This document shows, in pieces, positions 52,763 through 62,826 of a DNA stretch of 64,000 nt (its first letter is position 1; every line of letters begins with the position of its first letter). Location: NCBI RefSeq assembly GCF_022179405.1, contig NZ_BPQT01000037.1, forward strand, positions 1 through 64,000. Reading direction: 5' to 3'. The notes beneath the pieces were generated by a model. That model had not been told where the DNA came from. It ran no database searches and worked only from the letters and a program-made list of their open reading frames with translations. Source of the stretch: Methylobacterium marchantiae (GTDB lineage: Bacteria; Pseudomonadota; Alphaproteobacteria; Rhizobiales; Beijerinckiaceae). A program made the position numbers and the translations under genes.

Positions 52763-52794
52763 AAAGGAGAGCGTCAAGGGATAGAGCGCGCCCC

Positions 52795-53787
52795 CTACCC
52801 GCCCCACAGATCCCGCCAGGCCGGCGGCATCGACGATCCGGGCGGGCTCGTCGCCGCGTGGGTGCCGATGGCGACCGCGCGGGCGAGGGTGTCGGCCGCC
52901 GCCGCGCCGATCCGGGCGAGGTCCGTCACCGGGTCGGCCAGGGGAACCCGCCCGGTGGAGACCGCGAAGACCACGTCGCCGTCGAGCGGGGTATGGACCG
53001 GATGGATCGCCCGCGACAGCCCGTCCTGCGCCATCACCGCGAGGCGGCGGGCCTGGGCCTTGGTGAGGGCCGCGTCGGTGGCGACGACCGCGAGCGTAGT
53101 ATTGGCCCCGGGCAGGGCCACGCGCGGCCAGGTGAAGGCATCCTCCGGCATCGCCGCCGGAAAGCCGAGGCCGCCGAACTCCCCGTCCCGCTCGAAGGGG
53201 GCGGCCCAGAACTGCCGCCCCTCCCCCACCGTGACCCGGCCGAAGGCGTTGACGGCCACCAGCGCGCCGACCCTCGCCCGCGTGCCGTCGACGAGGGACG
53301 AGGCCGAGCCGAGGCCGCCCTTGAGGTTGGCCGTGCGCGCGCCGTAGCCCGCCCCCACGGTGCCGAGGGCGAAGTCTTCGTCCGCGGCGGCGGCGGCCGC
53401 GTAGCCGAGGTCGCGATAGGGCGAAAAGCGCCCCCAGTTCTTGTCGCCGCCGTTGAGGAGGTCGAACAGGATCGCGCCGGGCACGATGGGCACCCGGACG
53501 TCGCCGATGGGAAACCCCCTCCCCGCCCCGGCGAGCCAGGCGACGACGCCCGCGCCCGCATCGAGGCCGAAGGTAGAGCCGCCGGAGAGGACCAGGGCGT
53601 CGATGCGCTCCACCGTGCGCTCGGGGTCTAGGAGGTCGGTCTCGCGGGTCCCCGGCCCGCCGCCGCGCACGTCGATACCGGCCACCACGGCTGCGTCGAA
53701 CAGGATCGCGGTGGTGCCGCTGACGACCCGCGCGTCGTGGGCGTGGCCGACCCTGATGCCGGCGATGTCGGTGATGCGGTTGCGCAT
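52795..53787 (-). CDS. P1/DmpA-family aminopeptidase-like protein
   Basis: A 330-residue N-terminal nucleophile hydrolase of family S58. The start TDIAGIRVGHAHD, LVLSGGSTFGLDAGAGVVAW and the self-cleavage region ANLKGGLGSASSLVDG are typical; the Ser after GLG is the expected new N-terminal nucleophile. Members include L-aminopeptidase D-Ala-esterase and beta-peptidyl aminopeptidases. The natural peptide substrate is unknown. Confidence 0.87.
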   Translation of the reverse strand: MRNRITDIAGIRVGHAHDARVVSGTTAILFDAAVVAGIDVRGGGPGTRETDLLDPERTVERIDALVLSGGSTFGLDAGAGVVAWLAGAGRGFPIGDVRVPIVPGAILFDLLNGGDKNWGRFSPYRDLGYAAAAAADEDFALGTVGAGYGARTANLKGGLGSASSLVDGTRARVGALVAVNAFGRVTVGEGRQFWAAPFERDGEFGGLGFPAAMPEDAFTWPRVALPGANTTLAVVATDAALTKAQARRLAVMAQDGLSRAIHPVHTPLDGDVVFAVSTGRVPLADPVTDLARIGAAAADTLARAVAIGTHAATSPPGSSMPPAWRDLWGG

Positions 53788-53809
53788 CCTGGCTGACCTC
53801 CGATGTCTC

Positions 53810-54715
53810 TCAGAACGATCGCATGCCGGGGCGACCCGGACCAGCGGCGACGGGTTCTGACAGAGCCTTGGCCCGCCGCGCGGCGCGGACGGAATCGGCG
53901 GCGTAGAGGGCGAGCGCCAGCCAGATCAGGACGAAGAGCAAGGCCCGGTGCGTCTCCAGCCGCTCGCCGTAGACGAGGACGCTGAGGCCCAGCAGGCACG
54001 AGGGGGCGAGGTACTGCATCAGCCCGAGGGTGGAGAGGGTGAGGCGCTGGGCGGCGGCGGCGAACCAGATCAGCGGCAGGGCGGTGGTGGCGCCGGTGAG
54101 GAGCAGGAGCGCGAGCCGGACGGGATCGCCGTTCACCACCGGCCCGGCGAGGAAGGCGAGGTAGAAGCCGGCGACGGGCAGGAGCAGGAAGGTCTCGGCG
54201 GCAAAGCCCACCATGGCGTCGACGCCGACGACCTTGCGCACCAGGCCGTAGAGCGAGAAGCTCGCGGCCAGGCTCAGGGAGACCCAGGGCAGCTGCCCGG
54301 CCAGGATCACCGCCAGCACCACGGCGGCGGCGGCCAATCCCACCGCCACGGCCTGGACCGGCCGCAGCCGCTCGCCGAGGACGAGCGCGCCGAGCGCGAC
54401 GCTCATCAGCGGGTTGATGAAATAGCCCAGACTCGCATCCAGCATGTGCCCGGACTGGACCGCCACGAGGTAGAGCAGCCAGTTGAAGGCGATGAGCCCG
54501 GCCGAGACCACGAGAAGCGCGTGGCGCCGCCTGAGGGGAAACGGGTTGCGCACCCGCCGGCGCAGGATCGCCAGCAGGCCGACCACGAGCACGCTCGACC
54601 AGACGATGCGGTGGGCGAGGATGCTGCCGGCCGGCACGGCATCGAGCAGCCGGAAATGCACCGGGACGACGAGGCCCCAGCTCAGATAGGCCCCGAGCGC
54701 GTAGATCAGACCCAC
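53810..54715 (-). CDS. rarD: EamA transporter RarD
   Basis: A 301-residue protein with ten membrane helices. YLSWGLVVPVHFRLL, ILAHRIVWSSVLVVGLLAIL, FNWLLYLVAVQSGHMLDASL and SLGYFINPLMSVALGALVL are signatures of the RarD subfamily. The substrate is unsettled (chloramphenicol sensitivity by homology). It lies just upstream of the P1 peptidase gene on the same strand. Confidence 0.88.
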   Translation of the reverse strand: MGLIYALGAYLSWGLVVPVHFRLLDAVPAGSILAHRIVWSSVLVVGLLAILRRRVRNPFPLRRRHALLVVSAGLIAFNWLLYLVAVQSGHMLDASLGYFINPLMSVALGALVLGERLRPVQAVAVGLAAAAVVLAVILAGQLPWVSLSLAASFSLYGLVRKVVGVDAMVGFAAETFLLLPVAGFYLAFLAGPVVNGDPVRLALLLLTGATTALPLIWFAAAAQRLTLSTLGLMQYLAPSCLLGLSVLVYGERLETHRALLFVLIWLALALYAADSVRAARRAKALSEPVAAGPGRPGMRSF

Positions 54716-54798
54716 GACGTTCCTCCCGTCCCATTCCGAGGTTTGGGACGGGGTCTACACCAAGATCCGGCGGGCCGCGCCGCGTCTCGAACCACCTG

Positions 54799-54955
54799 TC
54801 CCGGACACCCGCAGCGTCAGCGGACGGCGACCCGGGAACCAGCGCAGGACGGGCCGCGCCAGCGGCGCGCTATGGACGGCACCGAAGGTCGGACGCTACG
54901 CGGCTTCTCGGGCTGGACCCCGAATCGGGTTCCGCTCCGCTCCACCCGTCCGGGG
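54799..54955. repeat. Repeat family A, copy 5
   Basis: Modules at 54799-54837 and 54918-54955, 157 bases overall. It lies in the 500-base gap between two minus-strand transporter genes, together with copy 6. The rest of that gap has nothing else. Confidence 0.78.
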
Positions 54956-55010
54956 AAGGGGTAGTGGGTGAAGCGAGCCGCCATCCTCGCGCCGCGGCCT
55001 GGGCCACCTG

Positions 55011-55167
55011 TCCCGGGCGCCTGCAGCGTCAGCGGAAGGCGACCCGGGAACCAGCGCAGGACGAGCCGCGCCAGCGGCGCACTATGGACAGCGCCGAGAG
55101 TCGGACGCTGCGCGGCTTCTCTGGCTGGCCCCCGGATCGGGTTCCGCTTCGCTCCACCCGTCCGGGG
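55011..55167. repeat. Repeat family A, copy 6
   Basis: Modules at 55011-55049 and 55130-55167, 157 bases overall. It is the most regular copy and a tandem neighbour of copy 5, both followed by GGTGAAGCGAGCC. Confidence 0.78.
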
Positions 55168-55214
55168 AAGGGGTGGTGGGTGAAGCGAGCCATCCTCGCG
55201 GTCTGGGTCAGACA

Positions 55215-56450
55215 TCATTCTCTCCTCGCGAGATGCGGCGACAGGAAGGGTATGATCGGAACGACGGCGAAGGCTGTGGCCGCGGCGGCGAAGGCCGCCC
55301 ATTTCGGTCCCACCGCGTCGCCGAGGGGGCCGTAGAGCAGGGGTGCGGCGAGCGCGCTGCCTCCGAGCGTCCAGGTGTAGAAGACCGCGAAGGCTCGCTC
55401 GACCCGGCCGTGCGGAGCGAGTTCCGGCACGGTGCCGTAGAGCACCGAGGACGTCCCGTTCAGCATCAGGCCGAGGAGCGGCAGCAGGACAAGCGCGGGG
55501 GCGAGCGGAAGGACGACGACCAGCAGGATCGCCGCCGCCGTCCCCGTCTCGGTGAGGACCACGCTGCGCGTCACCCCGAAGCGTTCGCCGATCCGGCCGA
55601 AGACGGCCTTGCCGAGCGCACCGCCGACGGCGACGAGGGCGAACGCGACGCCCACCGTGACGAAGGCGGCTCCCTTCTCCTGCAGCAGGAACGGCAGGTA
55701 GACGAGAAAGGCCGGACGTGCGGCGTTGTCGAGCACGCCGATGGCGACGAGCAGCCCGAAGCCGGCCCGGCCCGTCGACGGGTCGCCGCCGGGCGGAACC
55801 GCCCGCGTCGTCTCCCGCACCGCGTGGCGCGAGACGGGCTCGCGCGGCAACAGGCCGGCGACGCCGAGCGCGACGACGGCGCCGAGACCGGCGGCGAGCC
55901 AGAGCACGGAACGCCAGTCGGAAGAGGTGAGGAGGAAGCCGGCGAGCGGCGGCAGCGCGGCCTTTCCGAGATCGCCGGCGAAGTTGTAGGTGCCGAGGGG
56001 GCCACGGGCGGTGCTCCCGTAGGCTCGGGTGATCACCGCCGAGGCAAGCGGGTGCTGAGTGCTGCTGCCCGCGCCGGAGAGGGCGAGGGCGGCGCAGAGG
56101 CCGATGAGCCCGCCCGATGCGCCGGCCAACGCGTAGCCGCCCGCACTGAGCAACGTACCCAGGACGAGGACGGTGCGCGCGCCGAGCACGCGGGCGAGGG
56201 CCGTGGCGGGCATCTGCAGGCCGGCCAGCGCGCCGACATAGAGCGAGCGCAACAGCGCGAGGGCGACGTAGCCGAGGCCGAACTCCGCCTGCCAGACCGG
56301 CAGCAGCACGTAGATCAGGTCGGTATAGCCATCGTGCAGGGCGTGATTGACGCCGGCCGCCGCGAGCGTGCGGGCCGGCTGCGGGCCGGGGCTGTCGCGC
56401 TCACGGTCCGTCGGGCTCCCCGCCCGCTCGTCGAGGGTCGTCGTCGGCAT
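55215..56450 (-). CDS. MFS transporter, fosmidomycin-resistance-like
   Basis: A 411-residue 12-helix facilitator. GVNHALHDGYTDLIYVLLPV near the first helix, LGTYNFAGDLGKAALPPLAG and TSSVLYGTVPELAPHGRVER fit the Fsr-like branch. Its divergent LysR neighbour at 56581 probably controls it. Starts at the ATG at 56450 after a 27-residue charged leader. Confidence 0.8.
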   Translation of the reverse strand: MPTTTLDERAGSPTDRERDSPGPQPARTLAAAGVNHALHDGYTDLIYVLLPVWQAEFGLGYVALALLRSLYVGALAGLQMPATALARVLGARTVLVLGTLLSAGGYALAGASGGLIGLCAALALSGAGSSTQHPLASAVITRAYGSTARGPLGTYNFAGDLGKAALPPLAGFLLTSSDWRSVLWLAAGLGAVVALGVAGLLPREPVSRHAVRETTRAVPPGGDPSTGRAGFGLLVAIGVLDNAARPAFLVYLPFLLQEKGAAFVTVGVAFALVAVGGALGKAVFGRIGERFGVTRSVVLTETGTAAAILLVVVLPLAPALVLLPLLGLMLNGTSSVLYGTVPELAPHGRVERAFAVFYTWTLGGSALAAPLLYGPLGDAVGPKWAAFAAAATAFAVVPIIPFLSPHLARRE

Positions 56451-56580
56451 CGCTCACCGTCCCGTTGTCGCAGGCGACGCTACATCCGTGAGCATTCGGC
56501 GATGAGAGACGTTCGCCTCACGTTATCCGTGCGCTAGACTCACGGGTCACGCGTCCCTTTGGGGAGGAGGTACAGGTCCG

Positions 56581-57480
56581 ATGCGTCGTCTTCCGCCCCT
56601 TCACGCCTTGCGCGTCTTCGAGGTCGCCGCCCGCGCCGGCAGTCACGCCGCCGCCGCGGCCGAACTTGGGCTGACGCACGGGGCGGTGAGCCGCCAGGTC
56701 GCGGCGCTGGAAGCGTGGTTCGGGCAGCGCCTGTTCGTGCGGGTGGGGCGGAACGTGGTCCCGACGCCGGCGGCCCGGGCCTTCGCGGAAGCCGTCAGCC
56801 TCACCTTCGACCGGCTCGATGCGGCGGCCGAGATCTGCGGCAGGCCCCTCGCGCCGCGGATCCTGCGGGTGAGCACGCCGACGACCTTCGCCATGCGCTG
56901 GCTGATCCCGCGTCTCGACGGCTTCCACGCAGCGCGGCCGGAGGCGGAGGTCGTCGTCACCACGACCACGTCCCTGCACAACGCCCTGCGCGGCGGCTTC
57001 GACCTCGCGGTCCGGCGCGAACCGCGGATCGGGACGGGGGCCCGCCATCCCTGGGGCGCCTACCGCGCGGTCCCCTTCCTGGCCGAGGCCAACACGCTGG
57101 TGGTGAGCCCGTCCCTGCTCGCGGCCCACCCCCTGCGCGCGCCGGCCGACCTCGAAGGCGGCACGCTGCTGACGAGCGAGACGCGTCCCGGCGATTGGAG
57201 CGACTGGCTCGCCGCCGCCGGCCTCCCGGCGGATCTCGGCAGCCGCCGAACGTTCGACCATTATTTCGTCGCGCTGCAGGCGACGGCCGACGGGCTCGGC
57301 TACGGCGTCGGGCCGATGCCGGTACTGTCCCTCGATCTGGCGGCGGGCCGCCTCGCCGCGCCCTTCCCGGAGATCGTCGTTCCGCGCCCCGGCTACGTCG
57401 CCCTCGTGCCGAACGACGCGGACAAGACGTCGACCCTCACGGCCTTCGTGGAGTGGCTCGTCGCCACGGGCGCGCCATGA
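56581..57480 (+). CDS. LysR-family regulator, GcvA-like
   Basis: A 299-residue regulator with N-terminal helix-turn-helix (LRVFEVAARAGSHAAAAAEL, THGAVSRQVAALEAWFGQRL). The effector domain ends VEWLVATGAP. The 130-base divergent gap to the MFS gene shows no obvious perfect operator, but LysR sites are often imperfect. GGGGAGGAGG precedes the ATG. Confidence 0.87.
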   Translation: MRRLPPLHALRVFEVAARAGSHAAAAAELGLTHGAVSRQVAALEAWFGQRLFVRVGRNVVPTPAARAFAEAVSLTFDRLDAAAEICGRPLAPRILRVSTPTTFAMRWLIPRLDGFHAARPEAEVVVTTTTSLHNALRGGFDLAVRREPRIGTGARHPWGAYRAVPFLAEANTLVVSPSLLAAHPLRAPADLEGGTLLTSETRPGDWSDWLAAAGLPADLGSRRTFDHYFVALQATADGLGYGVGPMPVLSLDLAAGRLAAPFPEIVVPRPGYVALVPNDADKTSTLTAFVEWLVATGAP

Positions 57481-57554
57481 CCTCCCCCCTTAAGGGATGG
57501 CAGCGCTCCATCGGGACGCGCGTCTGGAACGCGTCCCGACGGCAGTGTCACCTT

Positions 57555-57711
57555 TCCCGGGCGCCTGCAGCGTCAGCGGAAGGCGACCCGGGAACCAGCG
57601 CAGGACGAGCCGCGCCAGCGGCGCGATACGACCAGCGCCGGGGTTCGGACGCTTCGCGGGTTTCGATGCTGGGCCCCGGCTCATCTTCTGCTTCGCTGCA
57701 GGCGGCCGGGG
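57555..57711. repeat. Repeat family A, copy 7
   Basis: Modules at 57555-57593 and 57674-57711, 157 bases overall. It lies between the LysR gene and a convergent small gene, a typical intergenic site. Confidence 0.78.
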
Positions 57712-57730
57712 AAGGGGTCATGGCGAGCGA

Positions 57731-58120
57731 TCAGCGGCGCGGCGGGGTGATCGGGTCGCCACGCAGGAGGGCGTTCAGGCGCTCGGTGTCGAATCCGTCC
57801 ATGCCCTTCGGCTTGGCGGGCTTCAGCGCGGCGGTCTTCGTCGCCGACGGCTTGGCGGTGGACGCGGCGGGTTTCGATCCGGTGGGCCTGGCACCGGTCG
57901 GGCGGGGCGCCACCGGGCCGGTGGTCGAGAGCTCGGCCGGCAGGTCCGACAGGGCCGCGATCGAGCCGGTATCCTGCGGTTCGCTGGGGAGGGGCGCGCG
58001 CACCATCTGGGGCACGGGCGCCGTCGGGAGATGGGCCAGCCGGTCGGCGCTGACGAAGCCGATCGCCAGGACGCTCAGGCCGAACACGCTGCCGACGACG
58101 AGGAAGCGCAAGATACGCAC
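57731..58120 (-). CDS. Small membrane-anchored protein, 129 residues
   Basis: One N-terminal transmembrane segment (FLVVGSVFGLSVLAIGFVS), then an Ala/Pro/Thr-rich, lysine-rich stretch (TGSKPAASTAKPSATKTAAL) ending in KGMDGFDTERLNALLRGDP. Looks like a periplasmic linker-type protein. No family is recognised. Confidence 0.55.
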   Translation of the reverse strand: MRILRFLVVGSVFGLSVLAIGFVSADRLAHLPTAPVPQMVRAPLPSEPQDTGSIAALSDLPAELSTTGPVAPRPTGARPTGSKPAASTAKPSATKTAALKPAKPKGMDGFDTERLNALLRGDPITPPRR

Positions 58121-58265
58121 GCGACACGCTTTCTGAAGAGACTCAACACCTTGAACACCGGTTTTAAACCAAGGCCGTTAACGAACCCGAGCATCGCCCG
58201 CCGGCCGGACCGTGCCATTTTCTGACCCTTCGCCCGTCCCTTCGCCCCGTCGCGGGGAGCGGATC

Positions 58266-59027
58266 TCACAGGATCTGGCTGAGGAAGGCCTGGGTGCGGG
58301 GGTGCCGGGGGCTGTCGAAGAACGCGGCCGGCGGGGCCGTCTCGATGATCTGGCCCTCGTCCATGAAGACCACGCGGTCGGCGACCTCGCGGGCAAAGCC
58401 CATCTCGTGGGTGACGCAGAGCATGGTCATGCCGCCGCGTGCGAGCTCCGCCATGGTGTCGAGCACCTCCTTGACCATTTCCGGATCGAGGGCCGAGGTC
58501 GGCTCGTCGAACAGCATCACCTTCGGGCTCATGCAGAGGGCACGCGCGATCGCCACCCGCTGCTGCTGCCCGCCCGAGAGCTGGCCGGGAAACTTGCCCG
58601 CCAGTTGCGGAATGCGGACGCGGTCGAGATAGCCCATCGCCAGCTCCTCGGCCGCCGCCCGTCCCATGCGCTTCACGTGGATCGGGGCCAGCGTGCAATT
58701 CTCCAGCACGGTGAGATGGGCGAACAGGTTGAAGTGCTGGAACACCATGCCGACCTCGCGGCGCACGGCGTCCACGCTGGCCGGCACCCCGGTGAGCGCG
58801 ATCCCGTCGACCTGGATCGTGCCGGCCTGATGCGCCTCAAGGCCGTTGACGCAGCGGATCAGGGTCGACTTGCCCGAGCCCGAGGGGCCGCAGATCACGA
58901 TCTTCTCCGCCTTCGCCACCGTAAGGTCGACGTCGCGCAGGACGTGGTGGGCGCCGAACCACTTGTTGACCCCGGAAAGGGCGACGGCGGGACCTGTCTG
59001 CGGTGTGTCCAAGGCTTCCCCTCTCAT
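58266..59027 (-). CDS. aapP: General L-amino acid ABC transporter, ATP-binding AapP
   Basis: A 253-residue ATPase with Walker [21 protein letters not shown]-loop VFQHFNLF, signature [16 protein letters not shown], and Walker [16 protein letters not shown]. It is the energy subunit of the broad-range amino acid importer with AapQ, AapM and AapJ. Its ATG overlaps the aapM stop (ATGA). Confidence 0.92.
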   Translation of the reverse strand: MRGEALDTPQTGPAVALSGVNKWFGAHHVLRDVDLTVAKAEKIVICGPSGSGKSTLIRCVNGLEAHQAGTIQVDGIALTGVPASVDAVRREVGMVFQHFNLFAHLTVLENCTLAPIHVKRMGRAAAEELAMGYLDRVRIPQLAGKFPGQLSGGQQQRVAIARALCMSPKVMLFDEPTSALDPEMVKEVLDTMAELARGGMTMLCVTHEMGFAREVADRVVFMDEGQIIETAPPAAFFDSPRHPRTQAFLSQIL

Positions 59028-60157
59028 CGCCTGTCCCCCGCCGCGAGGCGGCGTTCGATGAACCCGGCATAGCGGGCCATGCCGAAGCACACGCTGAAAT
59101 AGACCAGGGCCGCGAAGGCGTAGGCGGTGGCCGGGATGGTGGGGGCCGACCAGCGCGGATCGGCGCGGGAGGCTTCCAGCACGCGGATGAAATCGCTGAT
59201 GCCGACGATGGAGACCAGGGTCGTGTCCTTGAACAGGCCGATGATGGTGTTGACGATGCCGGGGAGCGCCACCTTGAGCGCCTGGGGCAGCACGACGAGG
59301 CGCAGGCTCTGGGCGTGGCCGAGGCCGAGCGCCGCCGCCGCCTCGGCTTGGCCCTTCGGCACGGTCTGCAGCCCGCCGCGCACCACCTCCGCCATGTAGG
59401 CGGAGGCGAAGAGGGCGATGCCGACCAGCGGCCGCAGCAGCCGGTCCACGGTGATGTCGCCGGGCAGGAACAGCGGCAGCATCACGTTGGCCATGAACAG
59501 CACCGTGATCAGCGGCACCCCGCGCCAGAACTCGATGAAGGCGGTGGACAGCACCCGCACCACCGGCATGGTCGAGCGGCGCCCCAGCGCCAGCAGGATG
59601 CCGAGCGGCAGGGAGACGACGATTCCCACGACCGCCACCACGATGGTGACGAGGAAGCCGCCCCACAGACCCGTCGCCACCGGAGCCAGCCCCAGCGACG
59701 GCGCGCCTGAGAGCAGCAGATAGGCCGAGACCGGGAAGGCCAGGAAGGCGAAGATCGCGCCGAGATCGCGCCGGGGCGCCTCGAGCCACAGCATCCAGCC
59801 GGCGGCGAGGGCCAGCAGGGCGAAGGCGAGGTTCGGGCGCCAGCGCTCGGGCGCGGGGTAGGAGCCGTAGGCGAGGTAGTTGATCTTGTCGGCGATGAAG
59901 GCCCAGCAGGCCCCCACCGGCCGCCCCGCCACGTCCGGCCGGCATGCGTCGCCCGACGCGCCGGTCCAGACCGCGTCGATGACGAGGAAGCGGATCGCGG
60001 CGGGGAGCGCCCAGGCGAGGAAGCCGAGGATCAGGAGCGTGGTGACGGTGTTGCCGAGGCTCGAGAATAGGTTGCGGCGCAGCCAGCCGAGGGGGCCGCC
60101 CACGGCGGCGGGCGGCGCGCGCGGTGCGACAAGATCGGAACGCAGATAGTCCGCCAT
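59024..60157 (-). CDS. aapM: General L-amino acid ABC transporter, permease AapM
   Basis: A 377-residue permease with an N-terminal extension and a cluster of helices; the ATPase-contact loop reads [20 protein letters not shown]. The family region [19 protein letters not shown] lies near the C-terminus. It pairs with AapQ, 2 bases upstream, as a heterodimer. Confidence 0.9.
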   Translation of the reverse strand: MADYLRSDLVAPRAPPAAVGGPLGWLRRNLFSSLGNTVTTLLILGFLAWALPAAIRFLVIDAVWTGASGDACRPDVAGRPVGACWAFIADKINYLAYGSYPAPERWRPNLAFALLALAAGWMLWLEAPRRDLGAIFAFLAFPVSAYLLLSGAPSLGLAPVATGLWGGFLVTIVVAVVGIVVSLPLGILLALGRRSTMPVVRVLSTAFIEFWRGVPLITVLFMANVMLPLFLPGDITVDRLLRPLVGIALFASAYMAEVVRGGLQTVPKGQAEAAAALGLGHAQSLRLVVLPQALKVALPGIVNTIIGLFKDTTLVSIVGISDFIRVLEASRADPRWSAPTIPATAYAFAALVYFSVCFGMARYAGFIERRLAAGDRR

Positions 60158-60159
60158 CG

Positions 60160-61326
60160 TCAGCGCTCCACCATGGTCACGCGGCGATTGTAGAGATTCA
60201 TCAGGAAGGCCGTGGCGAGGCTCAGCGCGAGGTAGACCGCCATGGTGATCGCCACCACCTCCACCGCCTGGTTGGTCTGGTTGAGCACGGTGCCCATGAA
60301 GACGTGGACGAGGTCGGGATAGCCGATCAGCACGGCGAGCGACGAGTTCTTGGTGACGTTGAGATACTGGCTGGTGAGCGGCGGCACGATCGCCCGCAGG
60401 GCCTGGGGGATCACCACGAGGCGCAGGGCCTGGCCCCGGCTCAGGCCCAGGGCGGAGGCCGCCTCCCCCTGCCCGCGCGCGACGCTCGACAGGCCGGCCC
60501 GGACGATCTCGGCGATGAAGGCGGCGGTGTAGGTGGAGAGCCCCATCACCAGGGCGGCGAATTCCGGTAGGATCGGCAGGCCGCCCTCGACGTCGTAGGG
60601 GCCGCGCGCCGGCCAGTGGAGCGCGACCGGATGGCCGGCAAGCCCCAGCCCGATCCAGGCGAGGCCCGGCAGCAGCAGGACGAGGACGAGCCCCGGCAGC
60701 CAGACCCGGACCGGGGGCCGCCCGGTCTCCGCGGCGATGCGCGCCCGCCGTCTCACCATCCCGACGGCGACGATGCCGGCGAGGAAGGCGAGCGGCACCA
60801 GCCAGGCGGCGCCCGAAAAATCCGGCCGCGGCAGGACGAGGCCGCGCTGCGAGACGAAGGCCGCGCCGCCGAGGCTCGCCGGCGCCTCGGCCGGGGGCAG
60901 CGCCACCCGCACGGCCACGTACCAGACGAGGAGCTGCAGCAGCAGCGGCACGTTGCGGATCGCCTCGACATAGGCGGAGGCCAGCCCCCGCGCGAGGAGG
61001 TTCGGCGACAGCCGGGCGATGCCGACGGCAAAGCCGATCAGCGTGGCGAGGACGATGCCGAGCGCGGCGGCGAGCAGCGTGTTGAAGAGGCCGACGAGAA
61101 ACGCGTCGAGATAGGTCGAGGTCGCCGCCGCGTAGGGGATCAGCCGCTGGCTGATGTCGAACCCGGCATTGCGCGACAGGAAGCCGAACCCGGCGACGAT
61201 GCCCTGTTTCGCGAGCTTCTGCGCGGCGTTGGTGGCGGCGCCGTAGACGAGAACGGCGACGGCGAGGACGAGAAGGGTTTGAAGCGCGACGGCGCGAAGA
61301 CCGATGGCACGGCGCGGTTCAGTCAT
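60160..61326 (-). CDS. aapQ: General L-amino acid ABC transporter, permease AapQ
   Basis: A 388-residue permease. [18 protein letters not shown] and [20 protein letters not shown] (ATPase-contact loop) match Aap[21 protein letters not shown] closes the last helix region. Start at [11 protein letters not shown]; it is 230 bases from aapJ, and that gap holds no supported feature. Confidence 0.9.
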   Translation of the reverse strand: MTEPRRAIGLRAVALQTLLVLAVAVLVYGAATNAAQKLAKQGIVAGFGFLSRNAGFDISQRLIPYAAATSTYLDAFLVGLFNTLLAAALGIVLATLIGFAVGIARLSPNLLARGLASAYVEAIRNVPLLLQLLVWYVAVRVALPPAEAPASLGGAAFVSQRGLVLPRPDFSGAAWLVPLAFLAGIVAVGMVRRRARIAAETGRPPVRVWLPGLVLVLLLPGLAWIGLGLAGHPVALHWPARGPYDVEGGLPILPEFAALVMGLSTYTAAFIAEIVRAGLSSVARGQGEAASALGLSRGQALRLVVIPQALRAIVPPLTSQYLNVTKNSSLAVLIGYPDLVHVFMGTVLNQTNQAVEVVAITMAVYLALSLATAFLMNLYNRRVTMVER

Positions 61327-61555
61327 GACGGAATCCTCCGCGCGCGACCCCTCTCCCCTATGCGGACCTGCCGGATTCCGGCCTCGGATCGAAAGCGGCT
61401 CTCTCGACACACGAGACGTCGAGCCGGGGCGCGGCAAGCTCCCTCTCCTGGAGGGAGAGGAGACCCGCGCCTCCTGCGGGATGCGGAAATCCGGTTGCCG
61501 CAGGGTGAGGTGGGGACAGACCTGCGGAGATGGTCCGTCCGTCGCGCAAGCCCCC

Positions 61556-62548
61556 TCACCGGATCGGTGGCCCGTATTGCAGGCCGCCCTGGTTCCAGAG
61601 GGCGTTGAGGCCGCGCGGGATCTTCAGGGGCGTCCCCGCCCCCACGTTGCGCTCGAAGGAATCGCCGTAATTGCCCACATGGCGGACGATCCGGTAGGCC
61701 CAGTCGGTGGTGAGGCCGAGACCCTCGCCGTACTTGCCCTCCAGCCCGAGGATGCGCTTCACGTCGGGGCTGAGCGCCGATCTGCGCATCTCCTCGACAT
61801 TGGCCTGGGAGATTCCCGCCTCCTCGGCATCGATCATGGCGTAATGGGTCCAGGCGACGAGGTCGCGCCAGGGGTCGTCGCCCTGGCGCACGCCCGGCGC
61901 GAAGGGCTCCTTCGAGATCGCCTCGTCGAGGATGACGTGCTCGTCGGGATGCGCCGTCTTCAGGCGCTCGCCGTAGAGGGAGGACTTGTCGGTGGAATAG
62001 GCATCGCAGCGGCCGGATTCGTAGGCGCCCAGCGTCTGCTCGCTATTGGCGAAGGTGACCACCTGGTAGGTCAGCCCCCGCGTGCGGAACCAGTCGGCGA
62101 GGTTGAGCTCCGTTGTCGTGCCCTGCTGCAGGCAGATCGTCGCCCGGTCGAGCTGCTTCACCGACGCGACGTTCAGCGCCTTGCGCACCAGGAACCCCTG
62201 CCCGTCATAGAAGGTGATGACGGGAAAGTTCATGGCCGCCGTGTCGCGCGACAGGGTCCAGGTGGTGTTGCGCGACAGGACATCGATCTCGCCCGATTGC
62301 AGGGCGGTGAAGCGCGCGGCCGAGGATTGCGGGATGAACCGCACCTTGGCGGGATCGTCGAAGATCGCCGCGGCCAGCGCCCGGCAGAAATCCACGTCGA
62401 GCCCGCGCCACTGGCCCTGGCTGTCGGGAATGCTGAACCCGGCGACGCCGCCGCTGACGCCGCAGACGAGATGCCCGCGGGCCTTCACCTGGGCGAGGGT
62501 GGCCTGGGCGAAGGCGGGGGTGGCGAACAGAAGCACCACGCATCCCAT
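61556..62548 (-). CDS. aapJ: General L-amino acid ABC transporter, binding protein AapJ
   Basis: A 330-residue periplasmic binding protein. The signal peptide is GCVVLLFATPAFA (cleaved near residue 15). The ligand domain carries VCGVSGGVAGFSIPDSQG, LDVDFCRALAAAIFDD and GEIDVLSRNTTWTLSRDTA. The ATG at 62548 is preceded by GGATGAGG that belongs to the family B repeat; an ATG at 62560 inside the repeat is a second candidate. It captures several L-amino acids for import. Confidence 0.9.
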   Translation of the reverse strand: MGCVVLLFATPAFAQATLAQVKARGHLVCGVSGGVAGFSIPDSQGQWRGLDVDFCRALAAAIFDDPAKVRFIPQSSAARFTALQSGEIDVLSRNTTWTLSRDTAAMNFPVITFYDGQGFLVRKALNVASVKQLDRATICLQQGTTTELNLADWFRTRGLTYQVVTFANSEQTLGAYESGRCDAYSTDKSSLYGERLKTAHPDEHVILDEAISKEPFAPGVRQGDDPWRDLVAWTHYAMIDAEEAGISQANVEEMRRSALSPDVKRILGLEGKYGEGLGLTTDWAYRIVRHVGNYGDSFERNVGAGTPLKIPRGLNALWNQGGLQYGPPIR

Positions 62549-62554
62549 CCAAAC

Positions 62555-62665
62555 CCTCATCCTGAGGTGCTGCGAAGCAGCCTCGAAGGAGCCCTCCAGC
62601 CAGCATCGAGCGATCTGGAAGGCTCCTTCGAGGCCGCCGCTACGCGGCGTCACCTCAGGACGAGG
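62555..62665. repeat. Repeat family B, copy 3 (provides the aapJ ribosome site)
   Basis: A 111-base near-palindrome directly before aapJ. Its left end, read on the minus strand, contributes GGATGAGG a few bases before the aapJ start codon. In the transcript the same bases would pair inside the hairpin, so translation could depend on its opening. Confidence 0.7.
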
Positions 62666-62826
62666 TGAGCGGGTCGGATTTGGCGTCGAGGATGCCGGAA
62701 GTCCTTTGGTCATGCCTGCGCATTGCAGAGGATCGGCGGGCTCGGTCAAGGGCCCTCCGGCTTGACGCCACCGCACCCACCGGGCTGAGGTTGCGGTGCA
62801 AACGCCCTCTCCCCATACCGGTTTCC

